Position numbers and translations under genes: made by a program. Shown here piece by piece: positions 54,875 through 62,533 of a DNA stretch of 64,000 bases (the stretch's first letter is position 1; each line of letters begins with the position of its first letter). The notes under the pieces are model-generated. The model did not search any database and was not told the origin of the DNA. It saw nothing but the letters and a program-made list of their open reading frames with translations. The DNA comes from Luteolibacter flavescens (GTDB taxonomy: Bacteria > Verrucomicrobiota > Verrucomicrobiia > Verrucomicrobiales > Akkermansiaceae). The stretch lies in the NCBI RefSeq assembly GCF_025950085.1, contig NZ_JAPDDS010000006.1, forward strand, positions 62,001 to 126,000, written 5' to 3'.

Positions 54875-56651
54875 GCGGCCCGCGGTCCTTGGGCTCCACG
54901 TTCTTGATCTTCACCACGCGATATTCGGTGGCACTGGATGGGATCACCTCCCATGCGATCGCCGCGTGAATGACGTCGTCGTCGTGGTAGCCGAGCGCCC
55001 CGACGCTCTTGCCTTTCGCGTTACGGATGAACTTCTTCATCTCGCCGATCATGTGCTCGCACGGGATGTCGAGGTCTCCGTTGACCAAGGCGCTTGCCAG
55101 GGATGAGACCAACGCCTCGCGGGTGTTCGCGTCGGTCATCTTGAAGCCATACTGCTCCTCGACCTTGCCGGTCCGGTTGTTCAGCGGCTTGCGCTTGTAG
55201 CAGGGTATTCCCGCGAGCTGTAGGCGGCGGAGGATGTGGAAGCCCTTGTTCACCTCCTGCGCGGCGATGCACGTGCCGTAGTAGCGGCTGAGGCGGATGG
55301 CATGGTCCGCCACGTCGTCTTCCTCCCCGCGGAAGGGTGCCTTGAGCCGGGCCACCAGCTTCATCGGTCTCCACACGTCCATCGCCTCGTCCTGGTAGGC
55401 ACCGCGCCAGACGCCGAGGCTGTTGGCATCAGGATCCGCTCCGACCGTCTGGCTCAGGCTCTCCGCCGGGTCGAGGACCAGACCGTATTTCATCCCCGGC
55501 ACCGGGTGCTCGTAGATCTCGATGTCGCCGGAGCCGTCGTGTTGCGGAGAGAAGCTCACCACGTTGTCGTGCTGGCGGATGAGGAAGCCTAGATCCGGGG
55601 TGATGATCTTCGCCCGCTCTTCCATCTGTAGCAGACGCTCCATGTCGAAGCGTGGGGTGCCACCGGCGATCCAGCAGGAAACGGGGTCGGAGGGGTAATA
55701 GAAGGCGAAGATCCGCGGGTCCTTGTCACACTGGCTGTCGATGGTGTCGCGCCGCCAAGCGAGCTGCTCGTAGGTCCAACCGTATTTCGCGCGACCCTCG
55801 CGCTCGATCTCGGTGAGCGTCTCGTCGATGTAGCCCCGCTCGATCTCCGACACCGGCTCCTTGCGGCGGTAGTCAGCGAACTCGTGCCAAGCGGCGAACA
55901 CCTTGATCCACACCTCCTCGGGCCGGAAACCCTCCTCATACCGGCGGAGGAAGTCGTCGAGCCACATCCCCTCATTGAAGGTGTCGTAGAACCAGCCCGC
56001 GGCATTCTCGGGCGTGGATTCGGCGATGACCACGGTGTCGTCGCCATCGAAGGACGGCATGGCAGCGGTGATCGTCTTCCGGTCGTTCTTCTTCTCGGTC
56101 TGAGGGTACTTCGAGACCTCCGACATGTGGCCGAACTGCCGGGTGCCGCCGACGCCGGCGTCCGGGTTCTCCGCGGTGTCCACCGTCCACTTCGAGCCGT
56201 TCGCCCACGCCTTGGTGCCGGTGGCGTCCTGCACCAGCGGATTGTCCCACGGGAAGGAGTCGTGCCCGGAATAGTCTGCCAGGCGCTCGGTGAGCATGGC
56301 CGAGTTCTCCTTGCAGTCGGCGATGGTGATTCCCTCGATGGTCCGCCGCTGGGCCTCGTGGTAGCCGCAGTGCAGCGAGAAGGTGGAGAGACCGGCGCGG
56401 CGGGGCTTCACCCCGATGATGCGTATACGGGTGCCGGGGCAGCGCACGCGCAGGGTCTCAATGACCTCGGAGACGCGGAGCTGCAGGACATTGGGCTCCG
56501 GCCGGATGTAGCGGCCGTTCTTGTCCTTGATCTCCATGAACAAGGCGAAGTGAACCGCGGGGGAATTGTAGGCCAGGGCCGTGAGGTCGTCCTCCGACGC
56601 CTCGTCGAGCATCGTGCGAAAGCGGGTGACAATCTCGGGCTCGGTGGTCAA
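54846..56651 (-). CDS. terL: Terminase large subunit
   Basis: DNA-packaging motor, about 601 residues from a TTG at 56651. Walker A-like KPRRAGLST is near residue 83 and a probable Walker B region RQFGHMSEVSKYP near 175. The RNase H-like nuclease half includes YGLVLDPAESL (about 390) and YHDDDVIHAAIAWE near the end. I prefer TTG 56651 because CACGATCCGGGCGC just before it copies the sequence before the scaffold ATG (CACGATCCGCGGCG), and it is 35 bases from the late motif. The longer frame starts inside that motif. Confidence 0.88.
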   Translation of the reverse strand: MTTEPEIVTRFRTMLDEASEDDLTALAYNSPAVHFALFMEIKDKNGRYIRPEPNVLQLRVSEVIETLRVRCPGTRIRIIGVKPRRAGLSTFSLHCGYHEAQRRTIEGITIADCKENSAMLTERLADYSGHDSFPWDNPLVQDATGTKAWANGSKWTVDTAENPDAGVGGTRQFGHMSEVSKYPQTEKKNDRKTITAAMPSFDGDDTVVIAESTPENAAGWFYDTFNEGMWLDDFLRRYEEGFRPEEVWIKVFAAWHEFADYRRKEPVSEIERGYIDETLTEIEREGRAKYGWTYEQLAWRRDTIDSQCDKDPRIFAFYYPSDPVSCWIAGGTPRFDMERLLQMEERAKIITPDLGFLIRQHDNVVSFSPQHDGSGDIEIYEHPVPGMKYGLVLDPAESLSQTVGADPDANSLGVWRGAYQDEAMDVWRPMKLVARLKAPFRGEEDDVADHAIRLSRYYGTCIAAQEVNKGFHILRRLQLAGIPCYKRKPLNNRTGKVEEQYGFKMTDANTREALVSSLASALVNGDLDIPCEHMIGEMKKFIRNAKGKSVGALGYHDDDVIHAAIAWEVIPSSATEYRVVKIKNVEPKDRGPHGWKARSWG

Positions 56652-56685
56652 AGCGCCCGGATCGTGGGGCAGGGGAGCCGTGGCA

Positions 56686-56699
56686 CGTAACGGGCGCAA
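56686..56699 (-). promoter_or_regulatory. Late motif upstream of the large terminase gene
   Basis: TTGCGCCCGTTACG on the minus strand, 35 bases before the proposed TTG start. The apparent longer frame would begin with the TTG of this motif, which would be a coincidence. Confidence 0.7.
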
Positions 56700-56741
56700 A
56701 GGCGTTGCATCACGCTCCAGAAGCAGATAATCGGTGAGAAT

Positions 56742-56966
56742 ATGATCCCCGAAGCGCTGGGTTTGGCATTTATCGAGAACTACCTAACCGCCGTGGTCTG
56801 GGCGATGCTGGTGGTGATCTTTGCGGTTCTGGTGCAGTCGGGTGGGTATGGTCGACTTCTCAAGACAAATTTTGGAGGCATGGTGGCGACTCTCCTCGTG
56901 CTCTCGCTTATCTTTCTAACTATCCGGCTGATCGGTGAAGTGTACACGGCATTCTTTGCCGGTTAA
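56742..56966 (+). CDS. Small two-helix membrane protein between terminase genes
   Basis: A 74-residue protein with two transmembrane helices (YLTAVVWAMLVVIFAVLVQS and GGMVATLLVLSLIFLTIRLI). It is on the strand opposite both terminase genes and its stop abuts the small terminase stop. An insertion here suggests an accessory gene. Function unknown. Confidence 0.5.
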   Translation: MIPEALGLAFIENYLTAVVWAMLVVIFAVLVQSGGYGRLLKTNFGGMVATLLVLSLIFLTIRLIGEVYTAFFAG

Positions 56967-57566
56967 TCACCCCTTCTTCCCGCCCTTGTATTTCCCGGCC
57001 AGAGCGCTGGTGACCTGGCTCGCACGCTCCTTGATGGAGAGGAGGGTCTTCTCCCCGACATCGACCTCGACCCGGTCCGGCTCGAAGTGCCCGAGGAGCT
57101 TCGAGTGCAGTTCGATCGCACGAAGCTTGTCGCCCATCTTCACCTTCCGACGCAGGACGGTCGGCCCGGCCACCTCATTCCCCGATGGAGCCTGCCCGCG
57201 GCGCAGCTTCCCGCGGCTCCCACCGGCCACGGTCTCCTCCGAGAACTCGACGCACAGCGGGCTGTCCGGGCCGATCTGCTCGATGGGCGTCCGAATCAAT
57301 TCCGCCAGAAACCGCAGCTTCTCGTCCTTCGTCATGTGCGCCGCCTTGGTCTGAGGCTCCCTCAGGGCGGCTATCTTGGCCTGTACGTCAGGATTAGACA
57401 GGGCTTCATGCGCATTCCTTCGCGCCACCTCCCTTGAAACCTTGTACCCTGCTTGAATCCAGGCGTCAGCAGGAACCACACCGGCAGCAATGAACTCGCA
57501 GAACCTTTCACGTCGGACGTTCGGCTTCGGCTCTGGCTTCGTGGCCTTCTTTTTGGCGGACTTCAT
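56967..57566 (-). CDS. terS: Terminase small subunit
   Basis: A 199-residue protein from the ATG at 57566. It recognises the packaging site. The N-terminus is basic (KSAKKKATKPEPKPNVRRER). The FCEFIAAGVVPADAWIQAGY then NAHEALSNPDVQAKIAALR pattern is the helix-turn-helix of Terminase_2/TerS proteins. The C-terminal half is for oligomerisation (KMGDKLRAIELHSKLLGHFE). It is upstream of the large subunit on the same strand, separated by the inserted plus-strand gene. Confidence 0.8.
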   Translation of the reverse strand: MKSAKKKATKPEPKPNVRRERFCEFIAAGVVPADAWIQAGYKVSREVARRNAHEALSNPDVQAKIAALREPQTKAAHMTKDEKLRFLAELIRTPIEQIGPDSPLCVEFSEETVAGGSRGKLRRGQAPSGNEVAGPTVLRRKVKMGDKLRAIELHSKLLGHFEPDRVEVDVGEKTLLSIKERASQVTSALAGKYKGGKKG

Positions 57567-57632
57567 GGGGTAGTACGGGAGCGCTTCGCTCGCTCGGGCT
57601 GGGGAAATTTTAAAGCAGGCCGACAAGCTTCA

Positions 57633-57646
57633 TTTAACGGGCGCAA
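57633..57646 (-). promoter_or_regulatory. Late motif upstream of the small terminase gene
   Basis: TTGCGCCCGTTAAA on the minus strand, 67 bases before the ATG at 57566. It is the first late motif of the packaging region and differs from consensus in its last two bases. Confidence 0.6.
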
Positions 57647-57700
57647 CTTCCTCTTTTGCGCCCGGTGCGCATCCTCTCCGCACAGTCCTATCCTGCCCCC

Positions 57701-58300
57701 ATGGCACGCCAGATCTACCTTCCCGGAGCGAATCCCTACAGCGATGGCTGGAACGGCCGCGGACGCCGTAGAATCGACGCCAGGCCCCAGAACTCCGCAG
57801 CGACGGCAGCCGGCATGCGTGGAGTCCACAGGGACACCCGCGGGAATGTCATTGGTGGCTACACCGCAGAAGGCGAGGGGATCGGCACCAAGGGCGGGAA
57901 CTGGCGCAAGCCGATGGATCTGGCCGGCATGCCTCCGGCGGCGGAGCAGTCCCAGCCGGTGACGACGGCGGCCCCGCCTTTGGCTAATTCCAGCCCGGCA
58001 GCATCCTCTGCCGCTCCGAAGCGCTCGTGGCGCGATGGCATGGCCACTCAGGGCACGATCGGCGCGGACTTGGGCGCCAAGCCCACCCCGACCGGCGGAG
58101 GGCTCTGGAGGTGGAACGAGTTGAACCCCGACGCGGGCAAGTTCGGCCAGAAGAGGCCGATGGCACCGGGTGAGATCCGCGATGCACCTGTCGTCGCTGA
58201 GAAGCCGCTCGGGCCTTCCCAGCCGAAAGTGGCCGCTCCGGCTGCCACCGCTCCTCCGGTAGCGAAGAAAAAGGCCTCTTGGCGGCAGCCGGTGGCCTGA
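57701..58300 (+). CDS. Low-complexity hypothetical protein
   Basis: A 199-residue protein from the ATG at 57701, divergent from the small terminase gene. It is Gly/Pro/Ala-rich and probably disordered, with recurring Trp-containing short motifs (GGNWRKPMDL, KRSWRDGM, KASWRQP) that look like repeated peptide ligands. No known family; a scaffold-like or virion role is possible. Confidence 0.55.
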   Translation: MARQIYLPGANPYSDGWNGRGRRRIDARPQNSAATAAGMRGVHRDTRGNVIGGYTAEGEGIGTKGGNWRKPMDLAGMPPAAEQSQPVTTAAPPLANSSPAASSAAPKRSWRDGMATQGTIGADLGAKPTPTGGGLWRWNELNPDAGKFGQKRPMAPGEIRDAPVVAEKPLGPSQPKVAAPAATAPPVAKKKASWRQPVA

Positions 58301-58367
58301 GTCTTTCCTCCCATGGCACGGCGCTGTCTCGAATCAGGGCGAGGCGGTGCCGGGCCTTTTCGCGTTC

Positions 58368-58625
58368 TCAGACAAAGTCGAATCGCCACGAAGTAGAGTT
58401 ATCGAACACCACTTCCGCACCCATAAATCGAAGCGATCCTTCGGTGGGGCCAGTAGCAACCGTCAAATAGGTCGATCTCCGGAACTGACGCTCAAACTCA
58501 TGGCGCTGGAAGCGACCTACCACGCAGCGAAGCCCTTCGGAATTACGTCCCTGCCGTGTCAGATCGTGCCGCTTGCGCATGATCGCCTCAGCCATCTCGG
58601 AGTAGGTAGATGGGAAATAGTGCAT
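58368..58625 (-). CDS. Small hypothetical protein, operon gene 5
   Basis: An 85-residue protein (MHYFPSTYSEMAEAIMRKRH) that starts 3 bases after the previous gene's stop. It is the last of the five-gene minus operon headed by the HTH gene. No family recognised. Confidence 0.55.
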   Translation of the reverse strand: MHYFPSTYSEMAEAIMRKRHDLTRQGRNSEGLRCVVGRFQRHEFERQFRRSTYLTVATGPTEGSLRFMGAEVVFDNSTSWRFDFV

Positions 58626-58628
58626 CGA

Positions 58629-58943
58629 TCACGTGGAAGGTTGGTGGTCCTCCACCCAATTCAGAAAGCCGAGGATGTCACCACAGACGTTCCGCGGACC
58701 ATCGTTCGGATAGGGCACGCCGCTTTTGAGGTGATTCATCACGTCGCGGTGCCACTCAGGACAGGGTTCAGGACGTGAGCACGAGACATGGCCGCCTCCG
58801 TCGGGGAAATGCGTGACCTCGAATCCAGATACGTGCCTGATTCTGTGGAACACGCCGAGCGAACCAACGCCACTCGGCCCCAGTTGCCAGCCGGAAATGG
58901 GAGTCGGTGATCCTTCGTCGGTGTCCATCGTTACGGCGATCAT
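58629..58943 (-). CDS. Small hypothetical protein, operon gene 4
   Basis: A 104-residue protein whose start overlaps the ASCH-like gene stop (ATGA). It contains SCSRPEPCPEWHRDVMNH with Cys and His residues that could bind metal. Function unknown. Confidence 0.55.
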   Translation of the reverse strand: MIAVTMDTDEGSPTPISGWQLGPSGVGSLGVFHRIRHVSGFEVTHFPDGGGHVSCSRPEPCPEWHRDVMNHLKSGVPYPNDGPRNVCGDILGFLNWVEDHQPST

Positions 58944-59161
58944 GAGAGAAGTGAGTTACGGCGTCTAGATTCATTCGCCGCTGGGTCGCCCCAGCAGATC
59001 AGCATTCCCTCAAACGGGAAGCCATGGGTCTCCCGGAACCAACCGGCCATGTCTTCCCAAGTCTCAAAGCCGTCTGCCACGGCAAACTCCTCGCGCTCGG
59101 TCGAACTGAGCCGACGTCCCGCGAGCTGGATCGAATCGCCGTAGATCTCGATGTCCTCCAC
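58940..59161 (-). CDS. ASCH-like C-terminal fragment protein
   Basis: A 73-residue protein with a GTG start. The segment GRRLSSTEREEFAVADGFET, then WEDMAGWFRETHGFPFEGML and ICW matches the C-terminal part of phage ASCH-domain proteins, which may bind nucleic acid or modified bases. The N-terminal part of the fold is missing here. The frame is open upstream to a single TAG that ends the preceding gene. Confidence 0.55.
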   Translation of the reverse strand: MEDIEIYGDSIQLAGRRLSSTEREEFAVADGFETWEDMAGWFRETHGFPFEGMLICWGDPAANESRRRNSLLS

Positions 59162-59209
59162 CGCGGTGATGATCCCCTCGATGAGCCTATCGGGAAGGTC
59201 GCGATTGGA

Positions 59210-59476
59210 CTACTGGCCCCAGAAGGAGTTAGCCTTTGACCAAATCGTGAGCCGTCTTTTGCTATCTATTACAACGAGTGCTTCGGCTTTAGCGCGGCGG
59301 GCGTCGTCGAGGGCGCAGGCAAGCTGTCTGCAGTCTCCATCGTCGCGCGGATCATACGCCGCGGTGGTAGGCTCGAAGCCAATGAGGTCTTTTGACCATT
59401 CGGAGACGGGCGCGTCGAGGTAGGGGATCAAGATTTCCTCGACGACGATCAGCGGTCTGGTTGGCGGGGTTTTCAA
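59210..59476 (-). CDS. Hypothetical protein, operon gene 2
   Basis: An 88-residue protein from a TTG at 59476. The TTG overlaps the stop of the HTH gene (TTGA), which decides this start. It contains PLIVVEEILIPYLDAPVSEW and an alpha/beta second half (ARRAKAEALVVIDSKRRLTI). No known family. Confidence 0.55.
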   Translation of the reverse strand: MKTPPTRPLIVVEEILIPYLDAPVSEWSKDLIGFEPTTAAYDPRDDGDCRQLACALDDARRAKAEALVVIDSKRRLTIWSKANSFWGQ

Positions 59477-59763
59477 TTTGAACGAGTTCGAGGTGTCTGC
59501 TGAGCGTGCTTGCTGATCAGTTCGCCCGCGCGCAGCCGCTCGATTTCTGGCCACGGAATGAGGATCTTGCTGGTGCCGGGAACACGGCGGAGCCTTCCGG
59601 CATGTACTTCGTTGCGAAGGTGGGACTCGGACTTGCCAGTGAGCAGAGCGGCCTCTTTGAGTTTCACTGGTGCACGGCTTGCATCAGCTGCGCCTTTCAG
59701 TTCGGCGGCGACGAGCGGTGCCAGTTTCTTAGCGAAAGCCTCAAGCAATTGGTTTATGTCCAT
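59473..59763 (-). CDS. Helix-turn-helix protein, first gene of the minus operon
   Basis: A 96-residue protein. Residues about 31-70 are an excisionase/MerR-type winged helix (VKLKEAALLTGKSESHLRNE, GRLRRVPGTSKILIPWPEIE). An N-terminal helix comes before it. It may regulate its own operon or act as the excisionase of the truncated integrase beside it. It is antisense to nothing functional except the start of an integrase remnant frame. Confidence 0.65.
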   Translation of the reverse strand: MDINQLLEAFAKKLAPLVAAELKGAADASRAPVKLKEAALLTGKSESHLRNEVHAGRLRRVPGTSKILIPWPEIERLRAGELISKHAQQTPRTRSN

Positions 59764-59829
59764 TTCGGGGATAAAGAGCAGGGATCTATCGAGCCGACGA
59801 TGTCCCGATCGTGTCGTTTTCCCGTGGTA

Positions 59830-60255
59830 TGTCGATGGCGTAACTTAGGAATTGCGAAGTTTATCTTGCTGAGATTGAGTGACGTCGGCGATGAATGGCT
59901 CACGATCAGAGGTGGTGAGGAAGGCACCAAGAACAGCCTGGTGCGTCGCGTGCCGATCAACCCTCCACTCTCCGCCGTGATCCTCCGGCGCCGGTATCCT
60001 GGAGCGGCCGGCAAGGTCTTCACCATCACGAGCCCTGTGAAGGCGTTCCAGAATGCCTGTACCGCTTGCGGTGTGCCTCCACTTCGCGTGTATGATCTCC
60101 GGCATATTTTCGCGACCGTGGCCATCGAGAGCGGCGTGGATATCCTCACGGTGTCACGTTGGCTCGGCCATCAGGACCGCGGGGTGCTCGCCATGAAGAC
60201 CTACGGTCACCTTCGCGATGAGCACTCGCTGCAGTCGGCGAAGAAGCTGGCGTGA
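59830..60255 (+). pseudogene. Truncated tyrosine integrase remnant
   Basis: The last ~140 residues of a tyrosine recombinase. The lysine hairpin GTKNSLVRRVPI, box II YDLRHIFATVAIESGVDILT (Tyr where His is usual), WLGHQD and the nucleophile tyrosine in KTYGHLRDEHS are present. The core-binding domain and the first catalytic Arg are missing, and the frame upstream is overlapped by the opposite HTH gene. It is therefore unlikely to be active. It is unrelated in detail to the integrase at 9677. Confidence 0.75.
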
Positions 60256-60361
60256 CCCGTCCCATGCCGCGGGGTGATCATTTCTTCCAACCCTGGGACC
60301 ACCTCAGGAGCAGATAAGCCACCGGCACGCCGAAGACGAACCCGCTGAACCCTCCCAAAAG

Positions 60362-60835
60362 TTGGTCATATACCCTCTGCAACTGCTGTGCGCGAATGCA
60401 GCCGCTCCCGTCACTTTGGCAGGAGTCCTGGTCTCCATGGCTCTTCTCATCCTTGGTGCCGTGGTCGCTCACTGGCTCACGAGGGACCGTGAAGAGAAGG
60501 CCAAGAGCGCATTGCTGGAAAGGGAGGCCGAGCTGAGAAGGCGTAGCTTCCGCAAGCTCGCCAGAGTGTGGAGATACACGCTGGAGCGGCTGCCAAACAA
60601 CAACGCCTCGGTCGTGTGGGAGGCCTACGAAAAGATGGCCGTTGAGATCTTGGCTGAGGGTGACTTGTCGGCTCCCGACTTCAAGCGGCACGACGATCTC
60701 ATGGCTGCGATCAAGACCGCTGGAGAGATCCGAAAACGCGATGCTGAAGCAGAGGCACAGCAGAATTGCTGCTCGCTCCGCGAGTTGCTGCGGGACAAGG
60801 TGAAGGCCATTCAGGAGATTGCCGATCAGGGATGA
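60362..60835 (+). CDS. Membrane-anchored coiled-coil protein
   Basis: A 157-codon frame (TTG start; an ATG at 60437 gives 132 residues). One transmembrane helix (VLVSMALLILGAVVAHWL) is followed by a long charged helical region (REEKAKSALLEREAELRRRS; RKRDAEAEAQQNCCSLRELL). Topology resembles membrane-linked phage accessory or spanin proteins. An antisense frame exists but has poor composition. Confidence 0.55.
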   Translation: MVIYPLQLLCANAAAPVTLAGVLVSMALLILGAVVAHWLTRDREEKAKSALLEREAELRRRSFRKLARVWRYTLERLPNNNASVVWEAYEKMAVEILAEGDLSAPDFKRHDDLMAAIKTAGEIRKRDAEAEAQQNCCSLRELLRDKVKAIQEIADQG

Positions 60836-60872
60836 TTTCATCTCTGCGACGGTGAACCGCCGTAACGCCATG

Positions 60873-60886
60873 CGTAACGGGCGCTT
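60873..60886 (-). promoter_or_regulatory. Late-motif-like copy without an obvious target gene
   Basis: AAGCGCCCGTTACG on the minus strand just after the stop of the 60889-61305 gene. Its neighbourhood holds extra CGTTACG copies and a palindrome GTAACG...CGTTAC. The nearest minus-strand ATG, at 60841, opens a frame of poor composition. Confidence 0.4.
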
Positions 60887-60888
60887 CG

Positions 60889-61305
60889 TTACTCCGCCCG
60901 AGGCTCCTTGCACGAGACACCGTTCCTCCGGAGGAGCTTCACCGCGGCAGCGAGTTGGAGCTCCCTCCCGTCATCGGAAAGGTGGCGAGGTGAGTTTCCG
61001 CCCTTCGCTTCAGCCACGAAACGCTGCAGCCACCGCAGGACGCGCGGGTCGCTCTCCTGGATCCACTCCCCTGCCCTTGTCCGGAATTCGAATCCGAAGT
61101 CGAGGTGATGGCAGAAGATCTGCCGGTCGAGGCCCCAGTCGGTCGTGACGTGGGCCACCATGTCGTCGTGAGTGAGGCGGTCGACCTGGACGACCATCCC
61201 TGCGCGCAGCTTGCCGAGGGATTCTTTCAGCCGCGCTTGCCCTTGGTGCGGCTGCGCCTCACGCCAAACCGGTTCTGCCCGAGAGGAAGAGGCGGACGAG
61301 TCCAT
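60889..61305 (-). CDS. Hypothetical protein
   Basis: A 138-residue protein from the ATG at 61305 (a TTG at 61341 extends it by 12). Contains RAGMVVQVDRLTHDDMVAHV and FGFEFRTRAGEWIQESDPRV, mixed alpha/beta. A GCGTTACG...CGTAACGC inverted repeat lies just upstream. No family recognised. Confidence 0.55.
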   Translation of the reverse strand: MDSSASSSRAEPVWREAQPHQGQARLKESLGKLRAGMVVQVDRLTHDDMVAHVTTDWGLDRQIFCHHLDFGFEFRTRAGEWIQESDPRVLRWLQRFVAEAKGGNSPRHLSDDGRELQLAAAVKLLRRNGVSCKEPRAE

Positions 61306-61432
61306 AAGTTCACTCGAACACCAAGTTGCGTGAGCTGTCAACGGGGAGCGTTACGAAGGATGGTGTCAGCCGTAACGCTTGGGCTGGACATCCCCGGGCA
61401 TGATCGGCAGGAACTTAGGCCCGCTCCTACTC

Positions 61433-61564
61433 ATGAAACCCGCCCTTTTGAGAGATGCCGCGGCGCTGTGCGTCGCGTTCGTGTGGATCGTCCCGATTCT
61501 GATCTTCGGAGCTTTTGTCCTGCCGTTCCTGGCGATCTCGGCGAAGTGGAAAGCGGCCAATTGA
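61433..61564 (+). CDS. Small hydrophobic protein
   Basis: A 43-residue protein from the ATG at 61433 (an ATG at 61400 is in frame). Almost entirely one transmembrane helix (ALCVAFVWIVPILIFGAFVL) with a short basic tail. Next to lysis-type genes, so it may be a small holin or pinholin-like protein. Confidence 0.45.
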   Translation: MKPALLRDAAALCVAFVWIVPILIFGAFVLPFLAISAKWKAAN

Positions 61565-61634
61565 AGCCTCGCTGCGGAAACGGCGCGCGTGGGAAGGGCT
61601 GGACTTTCTGGAGGCGCGAGGGCAGGAAAAATTG

Positions 61635-61946
61635 GTGCGAATCGTCATCCTTTTCTTAGGCTTCGTATGCTTGGTCTCCTGTGACAGGGAGGAGGACGTC
61701 CTGAGGTCTGAGTTTGAAAGGCTTCAGACACAGAATACTACGCTGAAAGCTAGGGTCTCCGACCTGGAAGATCAGATTGAGCGCTCTCGAGAAGCCACGG
61801 ACTACGTGGAAGTTTCGGCACTGAGATTGGAAAGTCAGCTTCGACGATTTGAACATGAAGATTGGAGAAACGTGGTCCCGACTGTAGAAGCTACGGCGCG
61901 TGAAGTCCTCGGAGGAGTTCACCAGATTCTGGATGTGCTGTATTAG
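61635..61946 (+). CDS. Small lipoprotein with coiled coil, spanin-like
   Basis: A 103-residue protein from a GTG at 61635. The start RIVILFLGFVCLVSC is a signal II sequence with lipobox LVSC. The remainder is heptad coiled coil (RSEFERLQTQNTTLKARVSD, LEDQIERSREA). An outer-membrane lipoprotein with a periplasmic coiled coil beside an endolysin fits an outer-membrane or unimolecular spanin-like role, although there is no C-terminal transmembrane helix. Confidence 0.6.
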   Translation: MRIVILFLGFVCLVSCDREEDVLRSEFERLQTQNTTLKARVSDLEDQIERSREATDYVEVSALRLESQLRRFEHEDWRNVVPTVEATAREVLGGVHQILDVLY

Positions 61947-62043
61947 CGATGGGTAAGCAGGTCCGCTATTAAAGACCGCCTCCGCCCGCACCAAGTGGGA
62001 GGCCAGCCTCAAGCCCACCAAGGAGGGCAGCATCGCGGCATGC

Positions 62044-62526
62044 ATGGTGGAGCTGGCGACCGCAGATCTCCACATCCGCGAGACCGAGGGCAGCAACCGC
62101 GGCCCCGGCATCGAGAAGTATTGGTCAGCCACAAGCTATCCGGGCGGCTACGAGGCCCGCCAGCCATACTGTGCGGCCGCGGTCTGCTGGTGGGTGGAGC
62201 AGGCTGCCAAGGATGTGGGCTACACAGCTCTGCCGCTGCTCCGATCTGCCCGTGCTTTCGATTTCCACCAGTGGGGGAAGACGAACGACTCGGCGGGGCG
62301 GAAGGTCTCGGTCATCGCCAAGAGCGACGAGATCCTCCCGGGCGACATCATCGTCTTCTCGTTCTCCCACGTCGGCATCGCCGAGGCCCGCTCCCCCAAA
62401 GGACGCGACGTCCAGACCATCGAGGCGAACACCTCGCCCTCCAGCACCAACAACGAAGGCGGCGGCGTTTACCGTCGCACCCGCTCCCGCAACCTCATCC
62501 GCGCCATCGTGCGCATCACCGCCTGA
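62044..62526 (+). CDS. CHAP-domain endolysin or peptidase
   Basis: A 160-residue protein. The catalytic Cys lies in ARQPYCAAAVCWWVEQAAKD (about 43) and the His in LPGDIIVFSFSHVGIAEA (about 113); VQTIEANTSPS supplies the third polar site. CHAP enzymes cut peptide bonds or amide links in peptidoglycan. Open frame continues upstream to 61957 without a start, so the N-terminus may be trimmed. It is followed 8 bases later by a membrane protein, a typical endolysin-holin order. Confidence 0.78.
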   Translation: MVELATADLHIRETEGSNRGPGIEKYWSATSYPGGYEARQPYCAAAVCWWVEQAAKDVGYTALPLLRSARAFDFHQWGKTNDSAGRKVSVIAKSDEILPGDIIVFSFSHVGIAEARSPKGRDVQTIEANTSPSSTNNEGGGVYRRTRSRNLIRAIVRITA

Positions 62527-62533
62527 TTCTCCA

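Noticed and set aside
60278..60841. Minus-strand frame starting 32 bases after a late-motif copy
   Set aside because: The motif spacing is right, but the protein is Ser/Leu/Gln-rich without clear structure. The plus-strand frame over the same bases has a proper transmembrane helix and charged coiled coil.
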